DNA of 64,000 nt from Quadrisphaera setariae (lineage in GTDB: Bacteria > Actinomycetota > Actinomycetes > Actinomycetales > Quadrisphaeraceae). Positions within the stretch are counted from its first letter, which is position 1. The number at the start of each line of letters is the position of its first letter. The stretch is taken from assembly GCF_008041935.1 (NCBI RefSeq), contig NZ_VKAC01000004.1:1-64000 (forward strand). Direction: 5' to 3'. The notes beneath the pieces are model-generated. The model was not told the DNA's origin. It was given only the letters and a program-made list of their open reading frames with translations, and made no database searches. Made by a program: the position numbers and the translations under genes. This document shows, in pieces, positions 30,883 to 39,051 of this stretch.

Positions 30883-31020
30883 ACAGGTCATGAGCGTCAG
30901 CGACAAGCCCTGGCTCGCTGACCGGCAACCCCCACTCGCGGCGGGGTGCCCCAGGGGAAGACCCGGCAGGGCTCGACCGAGCCCCTGTCAGCGCGACAGC
31001 CCCTCCCCGGGGCAGGACAC
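30883..31020 (+). ncRNA. SAM-IV riboswitch (second copy)
   Basis: From GGTCATGAGC (30886) the sequence is almost identical to the first copy through GACAAGCCCTGGCTCGCTGA and CCGGCAACC, then diverges in the P3 loop and rejoins at GCGGCGGGGTGCCCCAGG. P1 is 30886-30889 with 30960-30963. Downstream hairpins GGGCTC/GAGCCC (30969-30984) and CTGTC/GACAG (30985-30999) fit the peripheral helices. It precedes the leader peptide, ABC importer and LLM genes. Confidence 0.9.
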
Positions 31021-31034
31021 GGACGGACACGACC

Positions 31035-31130
31035 ATGACGACGACGAGCGCCCTGCTGACGCGCCGCCGCCACGTCGACCTCCTGCGCACCGCCGCGCAG
31101 CGCTGTCGCCTCGTACGCCGCTCCGCCTGA
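31035..31130 (+). CDS. 31-aa regulatory leader peptide of the LLTRRRHVDL type
   Basis: A 31-codon frame from ATG 31035 to TGA 31130 encodes MTTTSALLTRRRHVDLLRTA, then AQRCRLVRRSA. LLTRRRHVDLLR plus a Cys shortly before the C-terminus is the signature of the actinobacterial putative leader peptides that precede sulfur/cysteine uptake operons. Ribosome stalling at the Cys codon (TGT) when cysteine is scarce would influence downstream expression. It lies 15 bases after the riboswitch. A 7-bp hairpin (31146-31175) follows the stop codon. Confidence 0.85.
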   Translation: MTTTSALLTRRRHVDLLRTAAQRCRLVRRSA

Positions 31131-31145
31131 GCCCACCGCCCTCCC

Positions 31146-31175
31146 GCCGGGCTCGGCGGCCCGCTGGCGCCCGGC
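31146..31175 (+). promoter_or_regulatory. Candidate attenuator hairpin after the leader peptide
   Basis: GCCGGGC (31146-31152) pairs with GCCCGGC (31169-31175), 15 bases after the leader-peptide stop. Its position fits an attenuator responding to ribosome stalling, but the whole 143-bp gap to the permease gene is GC-rich and other folds are possible. Confidence 0.4.
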
Positions 31176-31273
31176 GATCCGCCGACGCGCCCGCCACTCC
31201 TGGATCCACGCCCTGACGCACCCCTGCGCCGACTGCAGCGGGCGTGCGCCACCCCCTGCCCTGAAGGACCCCC

Positions 31274-32287
31274 GTGAGCGACAGCCCGACCGCCGTGCGC
31301 CCCGCGCCGGCACCCCCGAGACCCCCGGACGACGAGCGCGTCGTCCCGCTGCGCCACCCCTGGCGCTGGGTGGCCACCGCCCTCGTGCTGGTGCTGCTCG
31401 CGCAGGTGGTGCACGGGCTGGTGACCAACCCCTTCTACCAGTGGGACCGGTTCGGCTACTGGTTCTCGCGGCCCGTCATCCTCGAGGGGCTGCTCATCAC
31501 CTTGCAGGTCACGGCGTACTCGGCCGTGCTCGGCCTGGCCGGAGGCGTGCTGCTGGCGCTCATGCGCCTGTCGGGCAGCCCCGTGCTGCAGGTGGTCAGC
31601 TGGACGTTCACCTGGGTGTTCAGGTCCGTGCCGCTGATCGTCGTCCTGATCTTCCTCTACAACGTCAGCGCGCTGTACCCCGAGCTCGGCCTCGGCGTCC
31701 CCTTCGGGCCGCAGCTCGTCACGTTCGGCACCGCCGACCTCGGCGACGAGATGCTCATCGCGGTGGTCGCCCTCAGCCTCAACGAGGCGGCGTTCGCCTC
31801 CGAGGTGGTCCGCGGCGGGCTGCTGTCGGTGGACGCCGGGCAGCGCGAGGCCGCCGCGGCGCTGGGCCTGCCGCGCGCGTACCGGTTCTGGCGGATCGTC
31901 ATGCCGCAGGCGCTGCGCTCGATCGTGCCGAACTACGTCAACCAGCTCATCGGCATCATCAAGGGCAGCTCGCTGGTGTTCTACGTCTCCCTGCTCGACC
32001 TGTTCGGCACCGTGCAGACGATGGGCGCCACCTACCCCGGCGACGTCATCCCGCTGCTGCTCGTGGCCACCACCTGGTACGTCGTGCTGACCAGCGTCGT
32101 CTCCGCCGCCCAGTTCCACGTCGAGCGGGCCTTCGCCCGCGGCGCCGACAGGACCCCGCCGCCCACGCCGTGGCAGCGCGTCCGGGCCGGGGCCGGTGAC
32201 CTGGTCGCGAAGGTCCGCGCGGCGTCGTCCCCGGCCGCCCCGGTCAGCCCCCGGCCCGGCGGCCCCGCCGGCGGGAGCGTCCGGTGA
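31274..32287 (+). CDS. Polar amino-acid-type ABC transporter permease
   Basis: A 337-aa HisM/TcyB-like permease with a ~50-residue cytoplasmic extension and a Pro/Ala-rich tail. Family features are ILEGLLITLQVTAYSAVLGL, VFRSVPLIVVLIFLYN and the EAA loop GQREAAAALGLPRAYRFWRI. GTG 31274 has a GAAGGACC ribosome binding site. The ATPase gene overlaps by 4 bp. With the riboswitch and leader peptide upstream, a sulfur amino acid or thioether is the likely substrate. Confidence 0.9.
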   Translation: MSDSPTAVRPAPAPPRPPDDERVVPLRHPWRWVATALVLVLLAQVVHGLVTNPFYQWDRFGYWFSRPVILEGLLITLQVTAYSAVLGLAGGVLLALMRLSGSPVLQVVSWTFTWVFRSVPLIVVLIFLYNVSALYPELGLGVPFGPQLVTFGTADLGDEMLIAVVALSLNEAAFASEVVRGGLLSVDAGQREAAAALGLPRAYRFWRIVMPQALRSIVPNYVNQLIGIIKGSSLVFYVSLLDLFGTVQTMGATYPGDVIPLLLVATTWYVVLTSVVSAAQFHVERAFARGADRTPPPTPWQRVRAGAGDLVAKVRAASSPAAPVSPRPGGPAGGSVR

Positions 32288-33045
32288 GCGCCGCGGTGGA
32301 GGTGGTGCGGGCGAGCAAGTCGTTCGGGGACCGCCGCGTGCTCGACGACGTGTCCCTGTCCGTGCCCGCCGGGCGCGTCGTGGCGATCATCGGGCCGTCC
32401 GGCTCGGGCAAGTCGACGCTGCTGCGCGCCGTCAACCACCTCGAGGAGCTCGACGGCGGGCACGTCGAGGTGGGCGGGGAGCTGGTGGGTGTTCGCCGGC
32501 ACCGCGGCGTGCTGAGGGAGGTCGCCGAGCCGGTGGTCCTGCGGCAGCGCCGCCGGATCGGGTTCGTCTTCCAGTCCTTCAACCTCTTCGGCCACCTCAC
32601 CGCGCTGGAGAACGTGGCGGCCGCTCCCGCCGCCACCGGACTGCTCAGCCGGGCCGAGGCCAGGCAGCGGGCGGCCGCGCTGCTGGCGCGCGTGGGCCTG
32701 GCCGCCCACACCGGCGCCTACCCGCGCCAGCTGTCCGGCGGGCAGGCGCAGCGCGTGGCCATCGCCAGGGCGCTGGCGATGGACCCCGAGGTCATCCTCT
32801 TCGACGAGCCCACCTCCGCCCTCGACCCGGAGCTCGTGGGCGAGGTGCTCGAGGTGATCCGCGACCTCGCGGCCAGCGGCACCACCCTCGTCATCGTCAC
32901 CCACGAGATCGCGTTCGCCCGCGAGGTGGCCGACACCGTCGTCTTCCTCGACGCCGGCCGCGTCGTGGAGAGCGGACCGCCCTCGGCGGTGCTCGACGCC
33001 CCGCAGCACCCCCGCACCCGCGACTTCCTCCGCCGCGTCCGCTGA
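32284..33045 (+). CDS. Amino-acid ABC transporter ATP-binding protein
   Basis: A 253-aa ABC ATPase with Walker A GPSGSGKSTLLR, Q-loop FVFQSFNLFGHLTALEN, signature QLSGGQAQRVAIARALAMDP and Walker B EVILFDEPTSALDPE, then the His switch VTHEI. The NLFxHLTALEN loop is typical of GlnQ/TcyC-like polar amino-acid importers. GTG 32284 lies within the stop region of the permease gene (GTGA). Confidence 0.94.
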   Translation: MSAAVEVVRASKSFGDRRVLDDVSLSVPAGRVVAIIGPSGSGKSTLLRAVNHLEELDGGHVEVGGELVGVRRHRGVLREVAEPVVLRQRRRIGFVFQSFNLFGHLTALENVAAAPAATGLLSRAEARQRAAALLARVGLAAHTGAYPRQLSGGQAQRVAIARALAMDPEVILFDEPTSALDPELVGEVLEVIRDLAASGTTLVIVTHEIAFAREVADTVVFLDAGRVVESGPPSAVLDAPQHPRTRDFLRRVR

Positions 33046-33101
33046 CCGTCCGCCGACGCACCCCCGCCCCAGACCCCCTCAGCACCACCCAGGAGCCCGT
33101 C

Positions 33102-34115
33102 ATGTCCCGACCGCACGCCCCCACCGCCCTGTTCGCCACCGCCGTCAGCGCCGTCCTCGCGCTGTCGCTGTCCGCCTGCGGCGGCTCGTCCGCCGACGCC
33201 GCCGGCAGCCCGTCGGCCGCGCCCGGCACCGTCACCGTCGGCGCCCTGTCCAACGGCGCGGCCACCGAGACCACCCTCGACGTGCCGGTCGTGCAGGAGA
33301 TCCGCGACGAGCTCCCGGCCGAGGTCAAGGAGTCGGGCGAGCTCGTCATCGGCGTCGGTGCGCTGCCGTCGGGCTTCCCGCCGCTGGCCTACGTCGGCGA
33401 CGACCAGAAGACCCTCACCGGCTCCGAGCCCGACATCGGCCGCCTGGTCGCCGCGACCCTCGGCCTGGAGCCCGTGCTGGAGAGCTCCACCTGGGAGAAC
33501 CTCTTCGTGGGCATCGACTCCGGCAGGACCGACGTCGGGTTCAGCAACATCACCGACACCGAGGAGCGCCAGCAGAAGTACGACTTCGCCTGCTACCGCA
33601 AGGACGAGCTGGCGCTCGAGGCCCCCGAGGACGCCTCCTGGACGTTCACCGGCGACCCGTCGGTGCTCGCGGGGAAGACCATCGCGGTGGCTTCGGGCAC
33701 CAACCAGGAGCGCATCCTCCTGGAGTGGCAGCGCCAGCTGCAGGCCGCGGGCCAGACCCTGGACGTGCAGCGCTTCGCCGACACCACCTCCACGTACACC
33801 GCGCTGAGCTCGGGCCGCATCGACGCGAACTTCGGTCCCAACCCGACGGCCGCCTACCACGTCACGCAGACGAAGGGCACGCCGCAGGCCACCAAGATCG
33901 TCGGGACGTCGTCCGGAGCGGGCGCCTCCCTGCAGGGCCTCATCTGCGCCACCTCCAAGAAGGACAGCGGCCTGGCCGAGCCGGTCGCCGACGCCCTGAA
34001 CCACCTCATCTCCTCCGGTCAGTACGCCAAGACCCTGGAGGCCTGGAACCTCTCGAACGAGGCCGTGCCGACGTCGGAGATCAACCCTCCCGGCCTGCCG
34101 CTCACCGACCAGTGA
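33102..34115 (+). CDS. ABC transporter substrate-binding lipoprotein (family 3-like)
   Basis: A 337-aa binding protein with lipobox LSLSACGG (lipidated Cys26). The mature domain matches family 3: SGELVIGVGALPSGFPPLAY, GSEPDIGRLVAATLGLEPVL, GRTDVGFSNITDTEERQQKY (DF) and GKTIAVASGTNQERILLEWQ. It supplies substrate to the two upstream components. ATG 33102 follows AGGAG. Ligand inferred as a cysteine- or methionine-derived compound from context only. Confidence 0.9.
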   Translation: MSRPHAPTALFATAVSAVLALSLSACGGSSADAAGSPSAAPGTVTVGALSNGAATETTLDVPVVQEIRDELPAEVKESGELVIGVGALPSGFPPLAYVGDDQKTLTGSEPDIGRLVAATLGLEPVLESSTWENLFVGIDSGRTDVGFSNITDTEERQQKYDFACYRKDELALEAPEDASWTFTGDPSVLAGKTIAVASGTNQERILLEWQRQLQAAGQTLDVQRFADTTSTYTALSSGRIDANFGPNPTAAYHVTQTKGTPQATKIVGTSSGAGASLQGLICATSKKDSGLAEPVADALNHLISSGQYAKTLEAWNLSNEAVPTSEINPPGLPLTDQ

Positions 34116-34129
34116 CGGAGGCTGTACCA

Positions 34130-35410
34130 GTGACGTCCTCTGCTCGCAGGGAGCACCTGCACCTCGCCGTCGCGCTGGACGGCGCGGGGTGGCACCCCGC
34201 CGCCTGGCGCGAGCCCACCGCCCGCCCCACCGAGCTGTTCAGCGCGGCGTACTGGACCGACCTCGTCCGCGAGGCCGAGGCCGGCCTGCTCGACCTCGTC
34301 ACCGTCGAGGACGCGCTGCGCCTGCAGTCCGACGACCCCAGGTACACGGGCCGCCCCGACGAGCGCACCGACAGGGTCCGCGGCCGCCTCGACGCCGTGC
34401 TCCTCGCGGCGCGGCTCGCGCTGGTCACCGAGCACATCGGCCTCGTGCCGAGCGCCACGGCCACGCACACCGAGCCGTTCCACCTGTCCAAGGCCATCGC
34501 CACGCTCGACCACACCACCCGCGGGCGCGCCGGGGTGCGGGTGCAGGTCTCGCTGCGCCCCGACGAGGCCGCCCAGTTCGGGCGGCGTGCTGAGCTGGTG
34601 GCCCTCGCCGAGCTCGCGCCCGGCCGCACCCCGCCGCCCGCCCTCGTCGAGGACGTCTTCGACGAGGGCCGCGACTGGGTGGAGGTGCTCCGCCGCCTCT
34701 GGGACTCCTGGGAGGACGACGCCGAGATCCGCGACGCCGCCACCGGCAGGTTCGTCGACGCCGCCAAGCTCCACACCGTCGACTTCACCGGTCCGCGCTT
34801 CTCCGTGCGCGGCCCGTCCATCACGCAGCGCCCGCCGCAGGGCCAGCCGCTCGTGGCGGCGCTGTCGCACGTGCCCGTGGCGCACCGGTTCGTCGCGCGG
34901 TGCGCGGACCTGGGCTTCCTCACCCCCCACGACGACGACGAGGCGCGCCGGCTCGTCGCCGCCGTCCACGACGAGCGGGAGGTCCAGCCCCCCTGGCCGG
35001 ACGGCGCGGGCGACCAGCCGCTGCGCCTGCTCGCCGACGTCGTCGTCGTCCTCGACCCCCGGCCCGGGGCCGCGGCGGAGCGGCTGGCCCGCCTCGACGA
35101 GACCGCCGGCACCCCGCTCTCCCGGAGCAGCGACGCCCTCGTCTTCGCCGGCACCCCCGGCGAGCTCGCCGACCTGGCCCTGGCGTGGCGCGACGCGGGG
35201 CTGGACGGGCTGCGGCTGCGGCCCGCCGCCCTCCCCGACGACCTGCACGCCATCACGCGCACCCTCGTGCCCGAGCTGCAGCGCCGAGGGGCCTTCCGCA
35301 CCGCGTACGCCGAGCGCACGCTGAGGGAGCGCCTCGGCCTGGCGCGACCCGCCAACCGCTACGCCCTCACCGGCCACCACGACACCGCCACCACGGAGAG
35401 CAGCCGATGA
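34130..35410 (+). CDS. LLM-class flavin monooxygenase (full-length paralogue)
   Basis: A 426-aa LLM protein: HLHLAVALDGAGWHPAAWRE, WTDLVREAEAGLLDLVTVED, HIGLVPSATATHTEPFHLSK and ATLDHTTRGRAGVRVQVSL. The middle segment DWVEVLRRLWDSWEDDAEIR and HTVDFTGPRFSVRGPSITQR is the part missing from the 305-aa paralogue at 29319. It resembles NtaA/SnaA/YxeK-like FMN monooxygenases that use a separate reductase, none of which is encoded here. GTG 34130 has ACGGAGG upstream. Coupled by ATGA to the next gene. Confidence 0.88.
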   Translation: MTSSARREHLHLAVALDGAGWHPAAWREPTARPTELFSAAYWTDLVREAEAGLLDLVTVEDALRLQSDDPRYTGRPDERTDRVRGRLDAVLLAARLALVTEHIGLVPSATATHTEPFHLSKAIATLDHTTRGRAGVRVQVSLRPDEAAQFGRRAELVALAELAPGRTPPPALVEDVFDEGRDWVEVLRRLWDSWEDDAEIRDAATGRFVDAAKLHTVDFTGPRFSVRGPSITQRPPQGQPLVAALSHVPVAHRFVARCADLGFLTPHDDDEARRLVAAVHDEREVQPPWPDGAGDQPLRLLADVVVVLDPRPGAAAERLARLDETAGTPLSRSSDALVFAGTPGELADLALAWRDAGLDGLRLRPAALPDDLHAITRTLVPELQRRGAFRTAYAERTLRERLGLARPANRYALTGHHDTATTESSR

Positions 35411-36801
35411 GCCGCCACAGCACGCGCAAGCGCCAGGTGCACCTCGCGGCGCACTTCCCCGGCGTCAACAACACCACCGTGTGGTCCGACCCCGCCGCGG
35501 GCAGCCACATCGACCCGGACTCCTTCGTCCGCTTCGCGCAGACCGCCGAGCGCGGGAAGCTCGACTTCATGTTCCTCGCCGAGGGGCTGCGGCTGCGCGA
35601 GCACGCCGGGCGGATCTACGACCTCGACGTCGTCGGCCGGCCCGACACCTTCACCATCCTCGCGGCGCTCGCGGGCGTCACCACGCACCTCGGGCTGACC
35701 GGCACCATCAACTCGACGTTCAACGAGCCGTACGAGGTGGCCCGGCAGTTCGCCACCCTCGACCACCTCTCCGAGGGCCGGGCGGCGTGGAACGTCGTCA
35801 CCAGCTGGGACGCGTTCACGGGCGAGAACTTCCGCCGCGGCGGCTTCCTGGGAGCCGGCCAGCGCTACGACCGCGCCCGGTCCTTCCTGGAGACGGCGCT
35901 GGAGCTGTTCGACTCCTGGCGCGGAGACGAGGTCGTGGCCGACCAGGCCACCGGCCAGTTCCTGCGGGCCCCCGGGCCCGGGGCGTTCTCCCACCGCGAC
36001 GCCTTCTTCGACATCGCCGGCCACACCACCGTGCCCCGCAGCCCGCAGGGCCGGCCGGTCGTCTTCCAGGCCGGTGACTCCGAGGAGGGCCGCGAGTTCG
36101 CCGCCGAGCACGCCGACGCCATCTTCAGCCGCCACGCGACCCTGGAGGAGGGGCAGCCGTTCTACGCCGACGTCAAGGCCCGCCTCGCGAAGTTCGGTCG
36201 TCAGCGCGACGAGCTGCTCGTGCTGCCCGCCGCCACGTTCGTGCTCGGCGACACCGACGCCGAGGCCGAGGAGCTGGCCCGCGAGGTGCGCCGCGCGCAG
36301 GTCAGCGGCGCCACCGCCATCGTCTTCCTCGAGCAGGTGTGGAACCGCGACCTGTCGCACCTCGACCCCGACGGCCCCCTGCCCGACGTCGACCCCGTGG
36401 TCGGCGAGCAGGTGATGAGCCAGGGCCGCGCCAGCGTGCGGATGCACCGCGACCCGCTGGCCACCGCGAAGGCGTGGCGCGAGCGCGCCGAGGCGGAGGG
36501 CCTGTCGATCCGCGAGCTGATGATCGAGCAGACGGCGCGGCAGACCTTCGTCGGGTCGCCGACCACCGTCGCCGACCAGGTCGAGCACCTCGTGGAGGCG
36601 GAGGCCTCCGACGGGTTCATCCTCGTCCCGCACCTCACGCCAGGCGGCCTCGACCCCTTCGTCGACCAGGTGGTGCCGATCCTCCAGGAGCGCGGCGTGC
36701 ACCGCACCGAGTACGAGGGCACCACCCTGCGCGACCACCTCGGCCTGCGGCCCCTGCCCGCCCCCGGCCTCCTCACGACGACGACGGGGGCACGCGCGTG
36801 A
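35407..36801 (+). CDS. NtaA/SnaA/DszA-family FMN-dependent monooxygenase (YtnJ/CmoJ-like)
   Basis: A 464-aa monooxygenase of the NtaA/DszA group: RQVHLAAHFPGVNNTTVWSD, RFAQTAERGKLDFMFLAEGL, GLTGTINSTFNEPYEVARQF and SEGRAAWNVVTSWDAFTGEN. The mid-region PQGRPVVFQAGDSEEGREFA and the C-terminal VGSPTTVADQVEHLVE are typical. The group oxidises C-S or C-N bonds; the Bacillus relative CmoJ acts in S-substituted cysteine salvage. FMNH2 must come from a reductase elsewhere. ATG 35407 overlaps the previous stop (ATGA), and the next gene starts inside its stop. Confidence 0.92.
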   Translation: MSRHSTRKRQVHLAAHFPGVNNTTVWSDPAAGSHIDPDSFVRFAQTAERGKLDFMFLAEGLRLREHAGRIYDLDVVGRPDTFTILAALAGVTTHLGLTGTINSTFNEPYEVARQFATLDHLSEGRAAWNVVTSWDAFTGENFRRGGFLGAGQRYDRARSFLETALELFDSWRGDEVVADQATGQFLRAPGPGAFSHRDAFFDIAGHTTVPRSPQGRPVVFQAGDSEEGREFAAEHADAIFSRHATLEEGQPFYADVKARLAKFGRQRDELLVLPAATFVLGDTDAEAEELAREVRRAQVSGATAIVFLEQVWNRDLSHLDPDGPLPDVDPVVGEQVMSQGRASVRMHRDPLATAKAWRERAEAEGLSIRELMIEQTARQTFVGSPTTVADQVEHLVEAEASDGFILVPHLTPGGLDPFVDQVVPILQERGVHRTEYEGTTLRDHLGLRPLPAPGLLTTTTGARA

Positions 36802-37955
36802 GCACGCCGCTGGCCGTCCTCGACCTGACGCCCGTCCCCTCGGGCAGCACGGCCCGGCAGGCGCTGGCGAACAGCGCCGACCTCGCCGAGTCCGCGGAGC
36901 GCTTCGGGTACGCCCGCTACTGGGTGGCCGAGCACCACCTCAACCCCGGCGTGGTGGGCGTCTCGCCCGCGGTCGTCCTGGCGCTGGTCGCGGGCCGGAC
37001 GACCACCATCCGGCTCGGCGCAGCCGCCCTGCAGACGGGGCACCGCACGGTGCTGAGCGCCGTGGAGGACTTCGCGCTGCTCGACGCCGTCCACTCCGGG
37101 CGCATCGACCTCGGCATCGGGCGCCCCGGGGGGCCGCCGCGCGGACCCGACGGCTCGCTGCCGGCGCCCCCGCCGCCTCCCACGCGCGAGCAGGCCGAGG
37201 GGACCGTGGTCGACGGGCTGCGGGTGCCCGGGCCGTTCCCGCTGGGCCCGCTGCTCACGTCGCCGCGGTTCGCGGCGATCCCCGAGCTGGTCCCGGTGCC
37301 CGGGGCTGAGGCGCCGTCCTTCGCGCAGCAGGTCGACACCGTCCTCGGCCTCCTCGCCGGCACGTGGAAGTCCTCCACGGGCGTTCCCCTGCAGGTCCAC
37401 CCCGGCACCGGTGCCGACCTGCAGCTGTGGCTGTTCGGCAGCACCGGCGGCACCACCGCCGCCGTGGCGGGGGAGCGCGGCCTGCGCTTCGGCGCCAACT
37501 ACCACGTGGCCCCGCAGGGCGTCCTCGACGCCGCCCGCGCCTACCGGGCGGCCTTCCGCCCCTCCCAGGGCGCCAGCGGTCTGGCGCAGCCGCACCTGAC
37601 GGTGTCCGCCGACGTCGTCGTCGCCGAGACCGACGAGGAGGCCGAGCACCTGGCCGCCGGCTACGGCCCGTGGGTGCGCTCCATCCGCACCGCCGCCGGG
37701 GCCATCCCCTACCCCAGCCCGTCCGAGGCCGCCGACCTGGCATCTCCGGACCACTGGACCGACGACGACGACGCCCTGGTCCGCGACCGGCTCGCGACGC
37801 GCTTCGTCGGGTCTGCGCGGACCGTGGCCGACGGCCTGGAGCGCCTGCGCAGCGCCACCGGCGCTGACGAGCTGCTCATCACCACCACCACCCACGACCA
37901 CGCCGCCCGCGTCCGCTCCTACGAGCTGCTCGCCACCGAGTGGGGCGACCGGTGA
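36798..37955 (+). CDS. LLM-class flavin oxidoreductase (YtmO/MsnO8-like)
   Basis: A 385-aa LLM protein: LAVLDLTPVPSGSTARQALA, RFGYARYWVAEHHLNPGVVG, RLGAAALQTGHRTVLSAVED and HSGRIDLGIGRPGG. This MsnO8/YtmO-like form is typical of thioether and alkanesulfonate gene sets. A Pro/Gly-rich insert (PGGPPRGPDGSLPAPPPPP) follows. The start GTG 36798 overlaps the upstream stop, and the GNAT gene starts within its own stop. Substrate inferred from the operon. Confidence 0.9.
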   Translation: MSTPLAVLDLTPVPSGSTARQALANSADLAESAERFGYARYWVAEHHLNPGVVGVSPAVVLALVAGRTTTIRLGAAALQTGHRTVLSAVEDFALLDAVHSGRIDLGIGRPGGPPRGPDGSLPAPPPPPTREQAEGTVVDGLRVPGPFPLGPLLTSPRFAAIPELVPVPGAEAPSFAQQVDTVLGLLAGTWKSSTGVPLQVHPGTGADLQLWLFGSTGGTTAAVAGERGLRFGANYHVAPQGVLDAARAYRAAFRPSQGASGLAQPHLTVSADVVVAETDEEAEHLAAGYGPWVRSIRTAAGAIPYPSPSEAADLASPDHWTDDDDALVRDRLATRFVGSARTVADGLERLRSATGADELLITTTTHDHAARVRSYELLATEWGDR

Positions 37956-38701
37956 CCCAGCTCGCCCCAGACCCGCGCGGCGCGGACCTCCCCGTGCTCG
38001 ACCAGCTCGACAGGTCCGTGTGGAACGCCCTCCACGGCCCGCACGCCGCGCTCGCGGTGCGGCGGGGCCGCGTGGTGACCTACCCCGACGACGTCGCCCG
38101 GTTCTCCTCCCTCCCGGAGCACCCGACGCCTGACGACTGGTCCGACGCCGCCGCGCTCGTGGGGACGCAGGGGATGCTCCTGCTCACCGGCGACGTCCCC
38201 GAGGCCCCCGCGGGCTGGACCGTGCTCATGGACCTGCCGGGCGTGCAGATGGTCGCCACCGACGCCGTGGCGTCGGCCCCTGACGCCGAGACCGTGCGGC
38301 TCGACCTGCACGACCCGGCCGACGTCGCCGACGCCCTCGCCCTGGTGGAGCACACCCAGCCCGGACCGTTCTTCGAACGGACGATGGCGATGGGCACCTA
38401 CCTCGGCGTCCGCCGCGAGGGCCGGCTCGTGGCGATGGCGGGGGAGCGGCTGCACCCCGAAGGGGCGGTGGAGATCAGCGCCGTGTGCACCGACGCCGCG
38501 TGGCGGGGGCAGGGGCTGGGCACGCGCCTCGTGCACGCCGTGGCCCACGGCATCCGCGAGCGCGGGGAGGTGCCGTTCCTCCACGCCTCGGCGTCGAACA
38601 CGGGCGCGATCCGCCTGTACGAGCAGCTGGGGTTCCGCCTGCGCCGGCCCACGCGCTTCGCGGCGCTGCGTCCGCCCGGCGGCACCGCCGAGCTCTCCTG
38701 A
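37952..38701 (+). CDS. GNAT N-acetyltransferase of the organosulfur operon
   Basis: A 249-aa GNAT protein with an N-terminal extension and a C-terminal catalytic domain: EISAVCTDAAWRGQGLGTRL (RGQGLG acetyl-CoA loop) and FLHASASNTGAIRLYEQLGF. By analogy with Bacillus SnaA, N-acetylation of an S-substituted cysteine could precede oxidation by the LLM enzymes. This is inference from operon content. GTG 37952 is coupled to the preceding LLM gene; it is the last gene of the operon. Confidence 0.85.
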   Translation: MTQLAPDPRGADLPVLDQLDRSVWNALHGPHAALAVRRGRVVTYPDDVARFSSLPEHPTPDDWSDAAALVGTQGMLLLTGDVPEAPAGWTVLMDLPGVQMVATDAVASAPDAETVRLDLHDPADVADALALVEHTQPGPFFERTMAMGTYLGVRREGRLVAMAGERLHPEGAVEISAVCTDAAWRGQGLGTRLVHAVAHGIRERGEVPFLHASASNTGAIRLYEQLGFRLRRPTRFAALRPPGGTAELS

Positions 38702-38867
38702 CCCGGTCCGCCCTCCCGGCCCACCAGTGGGGCCGCAGCGCCACCCGGAGGCGTGTGAGAAGTCACTCAGTCGTGCATGCCGGACTGGGCGCGCGGCCCG
38801 GCGGCGACCTTCCTAGCGTCGGAGGAGCCGGTGGACGCCGGTGACCTTCGAGACGAGGAGGCGTGAC

Positions 38868-39041
38868 GTGTCCGCAGTGGACAAGGCCAAGAACGTGGTG
38901 CAGCAGACGGTGGGCAAGGTCGAGGAGGCCGTCGGCAAGAAGACCGACGACGCCGAGCTGACCGCGCAGGGCCAGAAGGACCAGGCCATGGGCGCCCAGC
39001 GCCAGAACGTCGAGAAGGCCAAGGACGCCTACAAGGGCTGA
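38868..39041 (+). CDS. CsbD-family stress protein
   Basis: A 57-aa CsbD protein (KAKNVVQQTVGKVEEAVGKK and TDDAELTAQGQKDQAMGAQR), the normal small size for the family. CsbD genes are usually induced by general stress; the biochemical role is unknown. GTG 38868 lies 6 bp after a strong AGGAGG (38856-38861). The upstream 165 bp contain no gene. Confidence 0.9.
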   Translation: MSAVDKAKNVVQQTVGKVEEAVGKKTDDAELTAQGQKDQAMGAQRQNVEKAKDAYKG

Positions 39042-39051
39042 GGCGGCCCCT

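Noticed and set aside
30890-31216. Second MSVSDKPWLADRQP frame of 108 codons
   Set aside because: Same reason: second SAM-IV riboswitch plus leader-peptide region. The frame changes completely after the aptamer.
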